Assembly: GCF_016595435.1 (NCBI RefSeq)
Contig: NZ_JAENIJ010000009.1
Location: 93,078-157,077 of the forward strand
Reading direction: 5' to 3'
DNA length: 64,000 nucleotides
Source: Luteolibacter pohnpeiensis
Lineage (GTDB): Bacteria > Verrucomicrobiota > Verrucomicrobiia > Verrucomicrobiales > Akkermansiaceae
The translations under genes were made by a program, and so were the position numbers. Every line of letters begins with the position of its first letter. Position 1 is the stretch's first letter. The notes beneath the pieces are model-generated. The model was given only the letters and a program-made list of their open reading frames with translations, had not been told where the DNA came from and made no database searches. Below, in pieces: positions 54,074 through 62,488 of the stretch.

Positions 54074-55960
54074 ATGAAGTTACGAATAGCTCAATTTCAG
54101 TGTTTTGCATTCTTTGGAATGATGATTTTCGGGGCGCATGCCGGTGCTGAGGACCGAGTCATTGGGGATTTTACTGGCAAGGATTTTGGCGACTGGAAAG
54201 CCACCGGAGAAGCGTTTGATTCCGGGCCGGCCTCGGGTGATTTGCTGCAAAAACTGGAAATCACCCATTGCCCGTCCGGTAGCCTGGCCAGTAGTGAAAT
54301 CAAGGGCGACGCGCCGACGGGGACGCTGACCTCGCCGGTGTTTCAGATTGATCGATCCTACCTCTCGTTCCGGATCGGCGGAGGTGACTACGAGCGCCAT
54401 AACTGCATGAACCTCTGGGTTGATGGGGAAATCGTCCGAAGTGCAACCGGACGAAATAGCGATGCATTGCACCCGGAGAGTTGGGACGTTCGGAAATGGC
54501 GGGGAAAGGAAGCGCGGATCGAGATCGTCGATCAAGCAAGTGAAAGTTGGGGCCACCTGAACGTCGCGGAAATCAAACTCACGGATCAACCAGATCAGCT
54601 ACCGGTCGTGACCACGCCTGTGTATCAAGAGGCACTTCGGCCGGGTTTTCATTTCACCGCCCGCCAGTGGACGATGGATCGGCTTAATCCCGGCAGACGC
54701 CAGGAAGGCTGGATCAATGACTTGAACGGACTGATTTTTTACGACGGCGAATACCATCTATTCGGCCAACGATGGGCCAAATGCTGGCTGCATGCCGTGA
54801 GCAAAGACCTGGTTCATTGGACCGAGCTGCCACCCGCGTTTTGGGAGGAAAGCCTCGATAGTGGAGTCCAGTCAGGGACTTGCGTGATTGACTACGAAAA
54901 TACCTCCAAACTTTCGCCGGACCCAAAAAACCCGCCGATGGTGGCGTTTTGGAGTCGGTTCGACAACCACACCCATCGCATTTGCTACAGCCTTGATCAC
55001 GGTCGCAACTGGCAGCTTTATGCAGGGAACCCGGTGCTGGATTTTCCGGAACGCGATCCAAAAGTCTTTTGGTATGCCCCGGGGAAACACTGGGTCATGA
55101 TGATGTATGGCAGCGGTCAGTATCATATTTTCACTTCACCCAACCTGCTGGATTGGAAAAACGAGGGCAATCCGATCCCTGACAGCTTTGAATGTCCGGA
55201 TTTCTTCGAGCTGCCCGTTGATGGCAATCCGGCGAAGAAAAAATGGGTGCTGATCCAGGGCAACGGCAAGTATTCCATCGGCGATTTCGATGGCACGAAG
55301 TTCAAAGAAGAAACGCCGCGCTATTTTGGCGATATCAATCCAGCTGAATTCTACGCAACCCAATCCTGGCACAACAACGACACCGGTGATGGCCGGCGGA
55401 TCCAGGTTGCTTGGATGCGTGGTAGTGATTTCCCGGACATGCCATTCAGCCAGCAGATCAGCTTTCCGTGTGAACTGTCCCTAAGATCGACCGTTGATGG
55501 ATTGCGGATTTTCCGGAAACCGATCGCGGAAATCGAGTCGATCCGTGAAACAGGAAATGTCATTCGATCCAAAGCGCTAAAAGCTGGCCAGGATCTCCAA
55601 TTTGCCAGCGATGGAGAATTTTTCCAGATCAAAGCCAAAGTTGAAATTCCCGAAGGGGCCACACTGACCTTCCAATTGCGTGGAGTGCCGGTGGTGCTGT
55701 CCCACGACGGGATTCAATCCGCCAATGTTTCCTCCAAAACGATTGAGCCGGTTCAAAACATCGAAATCCTGCTCGACCGCGGTTCGATGGAAGCATTCGT
55801 CAATGATGGGCAAATTTCCTGCACGCGCTTCGTTCTCCCTCACGAACCCGTGATTTCCATCCGCGCAGAAGGCGGATCGGTTCAAATTCGATCCCTCGAA
55901 GTCTACCCGCTGAAATCCACCTGGCCGAGCAGCGAAACCCCTAAAGATTTGGGAGAATAG
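54074..55960 (+). CDS. Secreted glycoside hydrolase family 32 (levanase/fructanase-like)
   Basis: About 628 residues from MKLRIAQFQC at 54074; a TTG two codons upstream is an alternative. Signal peptide FFGMMIFGAHAGA. An N-terminal beta-sandwich-like module (residues 25-170) precedes the five-bladed propeller: WINDLNGLIFYDGEYHLF (nucleophile Asp; the usual W-M-N-D-P-N-G has Leu for Pro), ERDPKVFWY (RDP motif) and FECPDFFEL (acid/base Glu). The C-terminal beta-sandwich contains ILLDRGSMEAFVNDG, typical of GH32. It cleaves fructose polymers. Confidence 0.9.
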   Translation: MKLRIAQFQCFAFFGMMIFGAHAGAEDRVIGDFTGKDFGDWKATGEAFDSGPASGDLLQKLEITHCPSGSLASSEIKGDAPTGTLTSPVFQIDRSYLSFRIGGGDYERHNCMNLWVDGEIVRSATGRNSDALHPESWDVRKWRGKEARIEIVDQASESWGHLNVAEIKLTDQPDQLPVVTTPVYQEALRPGFHFTARQWTMDRLNPGRRQEGWINDLNGLIFYDGEYHLFGQRWAKCWLHAVSKDLVHWTELPPAFWEESLDSGVQSGTCVIDYENTSKLSPDPKNPPMVAFWSRFDNHTHRICYSLDHGRNWQLYAGNPVLDFPERDPKVFWYAPGKHWVMMMYGSGQYHIFTSPNLLDWKNEGNPIPDSFECPDFFELPVDGNPAKKKWVLIQGNGKYSIGDFDGTKFKEETPRYFGDINPAEFYATQSWHNNDTGDGRRIQVAWMRGSDFPDMPFSQQISFPCELSLRSTVDGLRIFRKPIAEIESIRETGNVIRSKALKAGQDLQFASDGEFFQIKAKVEIPEGATLTFQLRGVPVVLSHDGIQSANVSSKTIEPVQNIEILLDRGSMEAFVNDGQISCTRFVLPHEPVISIRAEGGSVQIRSLEVYPLKSTWPSSETPKDLGE

Positions 55961-56075
55961 TTGGAGGTCTTCATCGATTTTACCCACCAATTTACCCGTA
56001 GAGCAGTATTTTTGGAAATTCCTGAGACAAGATTGCCTCTGCGGTGTTTTTACAGCACAAGAGCGTTGCTTTCTC

Positions 56076-57791
56076 ATGACCCAGCTTCTGATTGAACCCG
56101 CACGTCGCACCGGATGCGACGACCTGACCGCATTGTCCGAAGTCCTTAAGGACGCTGCACAGCGACAACGCTCGCCCATTGATGACGTGCTGGATTCCGG
56201 CGTGGTTGATGAAGAATCCTATTTGCGTGAGCTTGCAGGAGACCTTGGTATGGAATGGCTTGCGGTGATTCCTGCCGAAGAAGCGACTCTCCCGTTGCGT
56301 GAGGCTTGCGGTCCCCGGATTGCCCTGAAACACCGCCTTTTACCAGTCGCAATCGAGGGCGAAGGGGATTTCCAGAAGCTGAAACTCGCGACCTTTGACC
56401 CGTTCAACCTCGTAGCCCGCCAAGCAGTGGCGCAGGAAATCGAACTGCCGATCGAGTGGTGCATGGCATCCCGCAAGCGGATTCACGAGTCGCTCCGCCG
56501 CCTCTACGGGGTGGGTGCGGATACGTTCGAACAGATTTTGGAAGGCCGGGACTTGGATTTCGATCACCTCGGTGAAGGTGAGGACGAGGCCAACGTCATC
56601 GACAACGACGACGATGAAGAGGCATCCGTGGTGAAATTCGTGAACCAAATCATCCGTGAAGCGCTCGATCAACGCGCGACGGATATTCACGTTGAGCCAC
56701 TTGCGAATAATTTGCGGATTCGTTACCGGATCGACGGTCGATTGCTGGAAATTGCGGTGCCTGAAAACATCAAGGCGCTGCAAAGCTCGGTGATTGCCCG
56801 TCTCAAAATCATGTCCCGCCTGGACATTGCCGAACGCCGGGTTCCTCAGGACGGCCGGATCAACCTTCAATTCGAAGGGGCAACGATCGACGTCCGGGTC
56901 GCCACGGTTCCCACGGTGGAAGGCGAAAGCGTTTCTCTCCGTCTCTTGAACCAAGAGAAGTTCAATCTTGAGAAGCTCGGCATGGAATCCTTCGTGCGGA
57001 AGAAGATTGAATCAATCCTGCACCTGCCGAACGGCATCATCCTGATTACCGGTCCTACCGGTTCCGGTAAATCCACCTCCCTTTACTCATTCCTCAGCGA
57101 GGTTAACAGCCCGGACCGCCGGATTGTGACCGTGGAAGACCCGGTGGAAAACAAACTCACCGGCGTCATGCAGATCGCCGTGAAATCGGAGATCGGTCTG
57201 ACTTTCGCCACCGCTCTGCGTTCCATTCTCCGTGCGGACCCGAACATCGTGATGATCGGGGAAATCCGGGACCTTGAAACGGCGGAAATCGCCATCCGTG
57301 CGTCGCTCACCGGTCACTTGGTGTTCTCGACGCTTCACACCAACGACGCGATCGGCGGGATCAGCCGTTTGGTTGATATGGGTGTGGAACCGTTCTTGGT
57401 TTCTGCGGCAGTTCGGGCCTTCCTCGCCCAGCGCCTGGTTCGCCGACTGTGCCCGCATTGCAAGGTTCCGCGCGAGGTTACCCACGAAGACTACCTGGAG
57501 CTCGGCATTCCCTTGGATGTCACCGGTCAGGCTTACTCGAACAAGCCCGGCGGATGTGATCGCTGCCGTTTGACGGGATTCGCGGGACGACTCGCGATTT
57601 ACGAAGTGGTGCTCATTACCCAGCCGATGCAGGAATTGGTCGCCCACGGCGCACCTGCCAATCAGATCCGCGCCCAAGCCATCAAAGACGGTTACATTCC
57701 GATGCGCGGTTACGGCTGGCACAAGGTGATGAAAGGTGAGACCACGATCGAAGAAGTGGTATCCGTCACCTCCTCCGACCTCGGAGACTGA
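56076..57791 (+). CDS. Type II secretion/type IV pilus ATPase (GspE/PilB family)
   Basis: 571 residues. N-terminal MshEN-like domains (DDLTALSEVLKDAAQRQRSPIDDVLDSG and so on), then the N2 domain (RATDIHVEPLANNLRIRYRIDGRL), Walker A ITGPTGSGKSTSLYS near residue 325, VEDPVEN, the Asp box GEIRDLETAEIAIRASLTGHLVFSTLHTNDA, and a zinc site CPHC...CDRC. It powers pseudopilus or pilus assembly. Whether it serves secretion or pili cannot be told from this pair alone. Confidence 0.94.
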   Translation: MTQLLIEPARRTGCDDLTALSEVLKDAAQRQRSPIDDVLDSGVVDEESYLRELAGDLGMEWLAVIPAEEATLPLREACGPRIALKHRLLPVAIEGEGDFQKLKLATFDPFNLVARQAVAQEIELPIEWCMASRKRIHESLRRLYGVGADTFEQILEGRDLDFDHLGEGEDEANVIDNDDDEEASVVKFVNQIIREALDQRATDIHVEPLANNLRIRYRIDGRLLEIAVPENIKALQSSVIARLKIMSRLDIAERRVPQDGRINLQFEGATIDVRVATVPTVEGESVSLRLLNQEKFNLEKLGMESFVRKKIESILHLPNGIILITGPTGSGKSTSLYSFLSEVNSPDRRIVTVEDPVENKLTGVMQIAVKSEIGLTFATALRSILRADPNIVMIGEIRDLETAEIAIRASLTGHLVFSTLHTNDAIGGISRLVDMGVEPFLVSAAVRAFLAQRLVRRLCPHCKVPREVTHEDYLELGIPLDVTGQAYSNKPGGCDRCRLTGFAGRLAIYEVVLITQPMQELVAHGAPANQIRAQAIKDGYIPMRGYGWHKVMKGETTIEEVVSVTSSDLGD

Positions 57792-57827
57792 TCCCATTGA
57801 ACATTTCACGCTGAGCCACGCTCTCCC

Positions 57828-59150
57828 ATGCCAGTCTTTGCCTACAAAGCCCTCGCCACCAACGGTTCCGTCACCACCGGTGAAATTGATGCCGCCGATC
57901 GGCCGGAAGCCCTGCGCACGCTCGATAAACGTGGCCTTCAACCAGTCAGCTTACGCGAATCGGCCAGTTCCGCAGCCGCAACCGTGGCCCGGAAGGGCAA
58001 AAGCAAGCCTCAGTCGAATGGGAAAAATTCCGAGACGGCAGCTTCATCCAAACCAAAGCCGAATGCGAAAGCCAAGGTGGAAGAAGACGAGAGCATCCCG
58101 GATGGACCGGTCAAGTTGAAGCGCAGCGAAGTCGTGCTGTTCACCGAAGAGCTTTCAGACATGCTTAGCGCTGGCTTGCAGCTGGAGCCGGCTCTGAAGT
58201 CCATGGAAAGCCGTCAAGAGCTGGGAAACCTCAAGGTGGTTTCATTCAAAATCCGCCAAATTGTCCGGGATGGTATCAACTTTTCCACAGCACTGAAAAA
58301 AGTGAGCCCCAGCTTCGGCCCGCTTTATTGCTCGCTGGCAGCCGCTGGTGAGGCTTCCGGGGCACTGGATACGATCTTGAAGCGCCAGGCCCATTACCTG
58401 AAAACGCTTGCTGAGCTACAGGCACGCCTGATCCTTGCTCTGATCTATCCCGCCTTCCTCGTCCTGGCCGGTATCGGCGTGTCCATTGTATTCGTCACCA
58501 CGCTGATCCCACAGCTCACATCGTTGATCCAGAGCACACCGGGAGGCAAAATTCCGCTTGCTGCTGCCATTTTGATTGGGATCTCGGGTTTCCTTGCGAA
58601 ATGGTGGATCGTAATGATCCTGGTGATCGTCGCCGCCACGATCTTTTTCAAAGCCTGGAAAGATAACGAGGCAAACAAGCCGACTTGGGATCGGATGAAA
58701 CTCCGCCTCCCCTTGATTGGAGCAGTCATCACCAGCCGCTTCTACGTCCAGTTCCTAGAAACAATGGCGAACTTGGTCGGCAATGGATTGCCACTATTAC
58801 GAGCCCTTGAGCTATCTCGTGATGCGACCCAGAATCGGTCCTTACGGGCAGAGTTAAACCGCGTGATTGATCAGGTTGGAGACGGACGTGCGCTCTCCAA
58901 AGCCATGATCCGCTCCGGTGCCTTCCCGCCCTTGTTGATCGATATGATTTCCGTCGGTGAGCAAACCGGTAAAATCGACCAATCGCTGCGCCGATCAGCT
59001 GAACGATTCGACAAGGAATTGGACAAGGATCTTCAACGCATTATGGCCTTGATCATGCCAAGCGTGCTCATCCTCATGGCCGGCCTCATCGGGACTATGG
59101 CCTATCTGATGATCACCGCGATCTTCAATACCATCTCGAAACTCGGGTAA
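57828..59150 (+). CDS. Type II secretion/type IV pilus inner-membrane platform protein (GspF/PilC family)
   Basis: 440 residues. FAYKALATNGSVTTGEIDAADRPEALRTLDKRGLQPV is the family's N-terminal signature, then a Lys/Ser-rich linker (residues 50-85), two T2SF domains (VLFTEELSDMLSAGLQLEPALKSM and RFYVQFLETMANLVGNGLPLLRALEL) and transmembrane helices (LILALIYPAFLVLAGIGVSIVFVTTLIP; IMALIMPSVLILMAGLIGTMAYLMITAIF). It works with the ATPase 36 bases upstream. Confidence 0.94.
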   Translation: MPVFAYKALATNGSVTTGEIDAADRPEALRTLDKRGLQPVSLRESASSAAATVARKGKSKPQSNGKNSETAASSKPKPNAKAKVEEDESIPDGPVKLKRSEVVLFTEELSDMLSAGLQLEPALKSMESRQELGNLKVVSFKIRQIVRDGINFSTALKKVSPSFGPLYCSLAAAGEASGALDTILKRQAHYLKTLAELQARLILALIYPAFLVLAGIGVSIVFVTTLIPQLTSLIQSTPGGKIPLAAAILIGISGFLAKWWIVMILVIVAATIFFKAWKDNEANKPTWDRMKLRLPLIGAVITSRFYVQFLETMANLVGNGLPLLRALELSRDATQNRSLRAELNRVIDQVGDGRALSKAMIRSGAFPPLLIDMISVGEQTGKIDQSLRRSAERFDKELDKDLQRIMALIMPSVLILMAGLIGTMAYLMITAIFNTISKLG

Positions 59151-59151
59151 A

Positions 59152-59219
59152 TTGCCGCTCTCGCTTTCTCGGGGTAGCTGTTTGCAGCAAAACACCGGGT
59201 GAACGGCAAAAGTTACTAA
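59152..59219 (+). other. Structured 3' region after gspF
   Basis: TTGCCG (59152-59157) can pair with CGGCAA (59214-59219), enclosing a hairpin GCTG-tttg-CAGC (59177-59188). No T-tract, so a rho-dependent end or stability element is as likely as an intrinsic terminator. Confidence 0.3.
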
Positions 59220-59225
59220 GGGGTG

Positions 59226-59244
59226 CGCTTAGATATTTTAAGCG
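59226..59244. promoter_or_regulatory. Inverted repeat in the LuxR-pair promoter region
   Basis: CGCTTA (59226-59231) and TAAGCG (59239-59244), 7-base AT spacer. It lies 54 bases upstream of the first LuxR-type regulator. The size is near that of a LuxR/NarL binding site; binding is inferred. Confidence 0.35.
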
Positions 59245-59270
59245 ACTGATAAGATTTTCTTGTATGTTAG

Positions 59271-59298
59271 AATCCGCGTTTTTAAAGAATCGCGGATT
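59271..59298. promoter_or_regulatory. Inverted repeat ending on the regulator start codon
   Basis: AATCCGCG (59271-59278) and CGCGGATT (59291-59298), perfect 8-bp arms, 12-base spacer. The last T is the first base of the TTG start. As RNA it would be a hairpin masking the ribosome-binding region; as DNA it is a candidate operator. Confidence 0.45.
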
Positions 59299-59963
59299 TG
59301 AATACGCATCCGACTAAGTTTGAAGATTCTCCTCAAACGATTTCCAGGCAAGATGCCGAGGAACTGCTAGGATTGTTGTCCCATGTTGGAATGCACGGGC
59401 AAAAGGAACCCGCGAGACTCTTACTGGATTCCTTGTGCAAGTTGGTCAACGCGGATGCCTGGGTCCGCGGTATCGGGCCGAACCGGGCTACTCCACCAGC
59501 GCAGATACATTGGGGGCTGCGAGTAGCGATTGAGGATTGGGATGGGCTCATCGCACGTCTAAAAAGCCAACCAATTACTGATTTAAGTTGCCCGTGGCTT
59601 ATCTCAATCAACGGTCGACGTCAGCTGTCGTGCGGGTCTTTATCGAGAATTCTGCTAATCCGCTCAGCTTCACAGCCAGGCTTTAGTGAACGGGAAACTC
59701 GGTTAACGCGTATCATATTTGAGGAAGTTTCATGGATCTATGGAGACCAATACAGAAAGGATGCTCGTCAAGAAATCCCACCTCTGCCACCCGCATTGGC
59801 GCGAACTTTAGAATACTTGCGAGCTGGGTATTGCCGCAAGAACATCGCGGAATTTCTGGGGCTTTCGGCATACACAATCGCGGATTATACCAAGGAAATT
59901 TATCGCCGCCTGGACGTTTCGTCACAGATCGAACTCATGAAAAAATATCCAACAATAAGATAA
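59298..59963 (+). CDS. LuxR-type regulator 1 (GerE-like HTH)
   Basis: 221 residues from a TTG at 59298. That start is supported because homology to the next gene begins 13 residues in (SRQDAEELLGLLSHVGMHG against LEHDVRKIVRLLAEVSIHV); the first ATG (59394) would cut this region. The C-terminal HTH is ARTLEYLRAGYCRKNIAEFLGLSAYTIADYTKEIYRRLDV, the GerE/LuxR fold. The N-terminal 150 residues are a possible sensor domain of unknown type; no autoinducer-domain signature is seen. Confidence 0.7.
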   Translation: MNTHPTKFEDSPQTISRQDAEELLGLLSHVGMHGQKEPARLLLDSLCKLVNADAWVRGIGPNRATPPAQIHWGLRVAIEDWDGLIARLKSQPITDLSCPWLISINGRRQLSCGSLSRILLIRSASQPGFSERETRLTRIIFEEVSWIYGDQYRKDARQEIPPLPPALARTLEYLRAGYCRKNIAEFLGLSAYTIADYTKEIYRRLDVSSQIELMKKYPTIR

Positions 59964-59971
59964 AACTCATC

Positions 59972-60745
59972 ATGATTTCGGATCACAAGCTTTTGGAACA
60001 TGATGTTCGGAAGATAGTCCGTCTTTTGGCCGAGGTTTCCATCCACGTGAATGATCAATCCCTAGCAAAAAGTACGTTGATGAAGGGGCTGTGTCGACTC
60101 ATCGACGCGGATAGCTGGGCATGGGGCCTTGCTAAGGATGTGTCACCGGGAGAACCCTCCGTTCATCTCAGTTTGATTCATGGCGGCTTCACCGAAGTGA
60201 CTTCAGCAATGTTCACGCGGGCGTATCAACATCCAGATATGACGGATGTTCATACCCCACTCGTTGCCGAGATGAAGCGCCGCAACTGTCATATAACACG
60301 ACTCCGGCAACAAATTGATCCGGATGGCCGTGCGTTTACCAATGGTGCCGGCCCCTATTGGGAAAAAGCGGATATTCGCGGTGTGATCCTTTCCATGTAT
60401 CCCACTCCGGGTGGGTTTATCAGTATCATGGGCATCTATCGTCGATTTTCGGCATCACTTTTCAACGAACGGGAAAATCTCATCGCACATGTAGCACTGG
60501 GAGGCTTTCCGTGGCTTCATGCCAACAATTGGTCGGCATCTTGCAAAGCGATTACAGGTCTGTGTACGAGAAAGCGGATGATCACGGATTTTCTCATCAA
60601 AGGCTATAAGCGGAAAGATATTGCAAAGCATTTGGGAATATCGCCGCACACGACAAATGATTACGTAAAATCCGTATTTGAACATTTCCAAGTGCATTCG
60701 CAGGCGGAGCTGATCGGCAAGTTTCATGGTGGCGGACGCTTGTGA
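59972..60745 (+). CDS. LuxR-type regulator 2 (GerE-like HTH)
   Basis: About 257 residues from MISDHKLLEHDVRKI at 59972, nine bases after regulator 1. It is paralogous to regulator 1 through its whole length: LCRLIDADSWAWG matches LCKLVNADAWVRG, and the HTH MITDFLIKGYKRKDIAKHLGISPHTTNDYVKSVFEHFQV matches the neighbour's. The pair probably works as homologous or heterodimeric regulators of the following peroxidase and hydrolase genes; this is inference from position. Confidence 0.72.
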   Translation: MISDHKLLEHDVRKIVRLLAEVSIHVNDQSLAKSTLMKGLCRLIDADSWAWGLAKDVSPGEPSVHLSLIHGGFTEVTSAMFTRAYQHPDMTDVHTPLVAEMKRRNCHITRLRQQIDPDGRAFTNGAGPYWEKADIRGVILSMYPTPGGFISIMGIYRRFSASLFNERENLIAHVALGGFPWLHANNWSASCKAITGLCTRKRMITDFLIKGYKRKDIAKHLGISPHTTNDYVKSVFEHFQVHSQAELIGKFHGGGRL

Positions 60746-60789
60746 ATAGAAGTGGCTGATGATACGGAAGTAGCTTGCTAAAAAATCAA

Positions 60790-60810
60790 TACCCCACAAT
60801 TTAGGGGGTA
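60790..60810. promoter_or_regulatory. Inverted repeat upstream of the haem peroxidase gene
   Basis: TACCCC (60790-60795) and GGGGTA (60805-60810), 9-base AT-rich spacer, ending 31 bases before the peroxidase ATG. Each half resembles the NarL heptamer TACYYMT; LuxR/GerE HTH proteins of the kind encoded just upstream bind such sites. Confidence 0.45.
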
Positions 60811-60841
60811 GCCTGAATTAATCGTTATCTGATGGGATGTA

Positions 60842-62413
60842 ATGGATCGAATAAATCACGAAGCTGCAAATGCTTCGGAAATCCTTATCGACCAAAACAA
60901 ATCCCATCAAATCATGAATGGCTGTCCCATCAAGCATCACGGTGTTACTAAGGCAATAGGCTGCAAACATATCGCAGTTTCCAATTTTAGTAAATTGTTC
61001 CCGAATCTACCGGGATTGGAAATTAGTGAAGAGGAAGCCGCGATCATCGGAGGCCCGGGCGGGCTGATGCATGATTATAACGATGCATCGAAAGATAGTT
61101 CGATTCCGTCAGGATATACTTTCTTTGCACAATTCGTAGATCATGACATCACACTCGATACCACCACGGCTCTCCACGGGGGACCCATTGGAAACGTGGA
61201 AGTAGCGAAATTGCCGAACCTGAGATCGCCATCGCTTGATCTAGACTGCGTCTATGGTTTTGGGCCTGATGGAAGTCCCCATCTTTACGATGGATCCTCT
61301 CCAGGCAGATTGGCAATTCATCCAAACGGGCATGATCTTGCTCGATCTCCCTCTGGCACCGCCTTGATCGGAGATCCACGGAACGATGAAAATATTTTTG
61401 TGTCACAAATGCAGCTGCTGATGCAGAAGTTCCATAATAAAATACTGGATCGGAGAGTTCACTCCTTTGATCAAGCGCAAGAAGAAACACGCTATCATTA
61501 TCAATGGATTATTCTATACGATTTTCTGAAAAGACTGTGTGATCCTAAAATATATAAATGGGCTCTGGCTCGGATTCACCATGCTGCAAATGAGCCCTAT
61601 CCGATCTTATTCAGTAAGGCAGATGGCAAGCCACTTACCATGCCGGTGGAGTTTTCTGTAGCCGCATACCGGGTAGGCCACACGCTCGTTCGCTCTCACT
61701 ATTCGATTAACTCAAATAATCGAAGAGTTGAATTATTTGATGAGAGATTTGGGACGCTAGGTTTCAGTGCACTGCCAGAGGAGCTGGTGGTTGACTGGAG
61801 TCTGCTCTTGCCGGTGAGCGATAGTACGGTTCCGGTGATGACCAAGGCTATAGATGAATTGCTCACGGATGAACTCCACAATTTACCCTTACCCGTCGTC
61901 AATAGCCAGAATCCGAATGACCGGTCACTAGCCTTTCGTAATCTTCTACGCGGAAGCGTGATGGGATTGCCGAGCGGACAGGCGGTTGCAGGGGCATTGA
62001 ACCAAGCGGGTTATCCGATTGAGCCAAACATTGATCTTAGACTTGATCAAGTGAATGGCTGGAAAAAATTGAAATCGCTACGAGCCAAGAATGATCTATC
62101 TCTGATCAATCATACACCATTGTTTTATTACCTTCTTCGAGAATCAGAAATCGTCCATCAGGGACAAAAATACGGCCCGACAGGATCGGCTTTGTTGATG
62201 GAAGTGTTCGGAGGCATGCTACTTCATTGTGAAACCAGCTTTTTAAAGGTTCCAGATTGGCAGCCGGATCCATGGATTTCTCAACAAAGATCATGTCCAA
62301 TGCACAGTCATTCTGAAGGATCGCCTTTCGATCGTGCTGCTCTCGAAGGGGATCAAAATTACTACCCATTCGAATTGGCCGACATTGTCCGATTTGTCGA
62401 GAATGCGGACTGA
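60842..62413 (+). CDS. Animal-type haem peroxidase, cytoplasmic
   Basis: 523 residues, the catalytic core of the peroxidase-cyclooxygenase superfamily without a signal peptide. Distal His101 with calcium ligands in FFAQFVDHDITLD; the L-D-L-D-x-V-Y-G-F-G segment; R180 and Glu in GDPRNDENIFVSQMQLLM; proximal His280 in AAYRVGHTLVRSHYSIN. All catalytic residues are present. Substrate unknown; bacterial relatives make oxidised lipids or hypohalous acids. It may be co-expressed with the alpha/beta hydrolase 76 bases downstream. Confidence 0.88.
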   Translation: MDRINHEAANASEILIDQNKSHQIMNGCPIKHHGVTKAIGCKHIAVSNFSKLFPNLPGLEISEEEAAIIGGPGGLMHDYNDASKDSSIPSGYTFFAQFVDHDITLDTTTALHGGPIGNVEVAKLPNLRSPSLDLDCVYGFGPDGSPHLYDGSSPGRLAIHPNGHDLARSPSGTALIGDPRNDENIFVSQMQLLMQKFHNKILDRRVHSFDQAQEETRYHYQWIILYDFLKRLCDPKIYKWALARIHHAANEPYPILFSKADGKPLTMPVEFSVAAYRVGHTLVRSHYSINSNNRRVELFDERFGTLGFSALPEELVVDWSLLLPVSDSTVPVMTKAIDELLTDELHNLPLPVVNSQNPNDRSLAFRNLLRGSVMGLPSGQAVAGALNQAGYPIEPNIDLRLDQVNGWKKLKSLRAKNDLSLINHTPLFYYLLRESEIVHQGQKYGPTGSALLMEVFGGMLLHCETSFLKVPDWQPDPWISQQRSCPMHSHSEGSPFDRAALEGDQNYYPFELADIVRFVENAD

Positions 62414-62425
62414 TGGATGAGAAGT

Positions 62426-62450
62426 GGCAATCGGATATAGTCCAATTGCC
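62426..62450. promoter_or_regulatory. 25-base dyad between the peroxidase and hydrolase genes
   Basis: GGCAAT-c-GGA-tatag-TCC-a-ATTGCC: nine pairs interrupted by one C/A mismatch, five-base loop. It starts 13 bases after the peroxidase stop and ends 38 bases before the hydrolase ATG. No T-tract, so operator, RNA processing site or rho-dependent pause are options. Confidence 0.4.
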
Positions 62451-62488
62451 GAAATCTTGAAGTAAAGATATCATTAGATAGGAATACA

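Noticed and set aside
58280..58288. TTTTCCACA as a further DnaA box
   Set aside because: Lies inside the gspF/pilC coding sequence far from the other boxes; a single relaxed match is expected by chance.
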